This document shows, piece by piece, positions 63,815 through 64,000 of a DNA stretch of 64,000 nucleotides (position 1 is its first letter; every line of letters begins with the position of its first letter). The notes under the pieces were generated by a model. That model saw nothing but the letters and a program-made list of their open reading frames with translations, ran no database searches and was not told the origin of the DNA. The position numbers and the translations under genes are program-made. Source of the stretch: CAMDPA01 sp963825625 (lineage in GTDB: Bacteria > Pseudomonadota > Alphaproteobacteria > Rhizobiales > Hyphomicrobiaceae). The stretch lies in the NCBI GenBank assembly GCA_963825625.1, contig CAWGUF010000012.1, forward strand, positions 1-64,000, in the 5' to 3' direction.

Positions 63815-64000
63815 TTACTTCGAGGCCACGGCCTTCGGGCACTTCTGCGCGACGAACTCATTGATCTCGGAGATCATGTCGCCGTGGAACAATCCGAAAT
63901 TGTCTTCCACTTGCGCCACCGTCCAAAGTGCGCCTTTCACCACTGCCGGCGCTTCGATAGCTTTGAGACCGACCCAAGCCTTGTGCGCCTTGCCGCCTTT
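63815..64000 (-). CDS. C-terminal fragment of an uncharacterised protein at the window edge
   Basis: On the minus strand the frame is open from base 64000 to a TAA at 63815, giving 61 residues: KGGKAHKAWVGLKAIEAPAV, then WTVAQVEDNFGLFHGDMISE and INEFVAQKCPKAVASK. The composition is like a real gene, and the start lies beyond the window. A single Cys and acidic/amphipathic helices are visible. I cannot name a family. Confidence 0.6.
   Translation of the reverse strand, partial: KGGKAHKAWVGLKAIEAPAVVKGALWTVAQVEDNFGLFHGDMISEINEFVAQKCPKAVASK

Overview
The window is high-GC DNA (roughly 65% by eye) from an alphaproteobacterium, most likely Hyphomicrobiales/Rhizobiales. The signs are a ruvB-ybgC-tolQRAB-pal block with a twin-arginine-type TolB signal, a YARHG protein, several orphan tripartite-tricarboxylate (TTT/Bug) receptors, a TRAP-TAXI transporter, luciferase-like (LLM) flavin monooxygenases and CoxL/CoxG-type molybdenum hydroxylase parts. 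The first ~850 bases are much more AT-rich and are foreign: the 5' portion of a group II intron, on the minus strand, with the start of its reverse transcriptase. It sits antisense inside an MFS transporter gene.

Layout. 0.8-5.4 kb: disrupted MFS gene, YARHG protein, a small membrane protein, an 83-bp tandem array, purA (minus) and a secreted CHAP-like protein. 5.4-18.2 kb: catabolic and uptake genes (TTT receptor, TPP enzyme, TAXI receptor, alpha/beta hydrolase, methyltransferase, fused TRAP permease, then LLM monooxygenase, TauD-like dioxygenase and MetE-like protein on the minus strand, and an atypical SDR). 18.5-26.2 kb: a likely specialised-metabolite locus, an HlyD/FtsX/ATPase exporter converging on a phosphopantetheinyl transferase and a Pls/PosA-type synthetase (A-T-membrane-hexapeptide domains). 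26.4-28.3 kb: a large secreted papain-like protein. 28.5-37.6 kb: ruvB, phosphoesterase, ybgC, tolQRAB, two tiny paralogous lipoproteins and pal. 37.7-48.7 kb: TTT receptor, beta-carbonic anhydrase, LysR divergent from a Rieske/small protein/amidohydrolase operon, a CoxL-like hydroxylase, a second LLM enzyme and a second TPP enzyme. 48.9 kb: tRNA-Cys. 49.4-52.5 kb: a 1011-residue secreted mosaic protein whose N-terminus resembles the VHL beta domain. 52.7-64 kb: enamidase-like amidohydrolase, small secreted and membrane proteins, coxG plus a second CoxL-like subunit, SnoaL, GNAT, MarR, a small membrane protein, a TTT receptor, an alpha/beta hydrolase and a gene running off the right edge.

Three signals stand out. 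First, a superfamily of 73-79 bp palindromic elements bounded by CTAG, with TG...CA ends, different stems and a shared loop core. They lie in the tolA-tolB gap, beside tRNA-Cys and between coxG and its CoxL-like partner, and they coincide with the stop codons of tolA and coxG. Second, the synthetase/PPTase/exporter locus. Third, the secreted VHL-like mosaic protein.

Caution: purA, ruvB, tolQ, both TPP genes and one TTT receptor each carry several 1-base frameshifts, and single shifts occur in four other genes. In ruvB almost every shift is one extra base, usually a G. Because purA, ruvB and tolQ are housekeeping genes, I treat these mainly as sequence errors and annotate across them.
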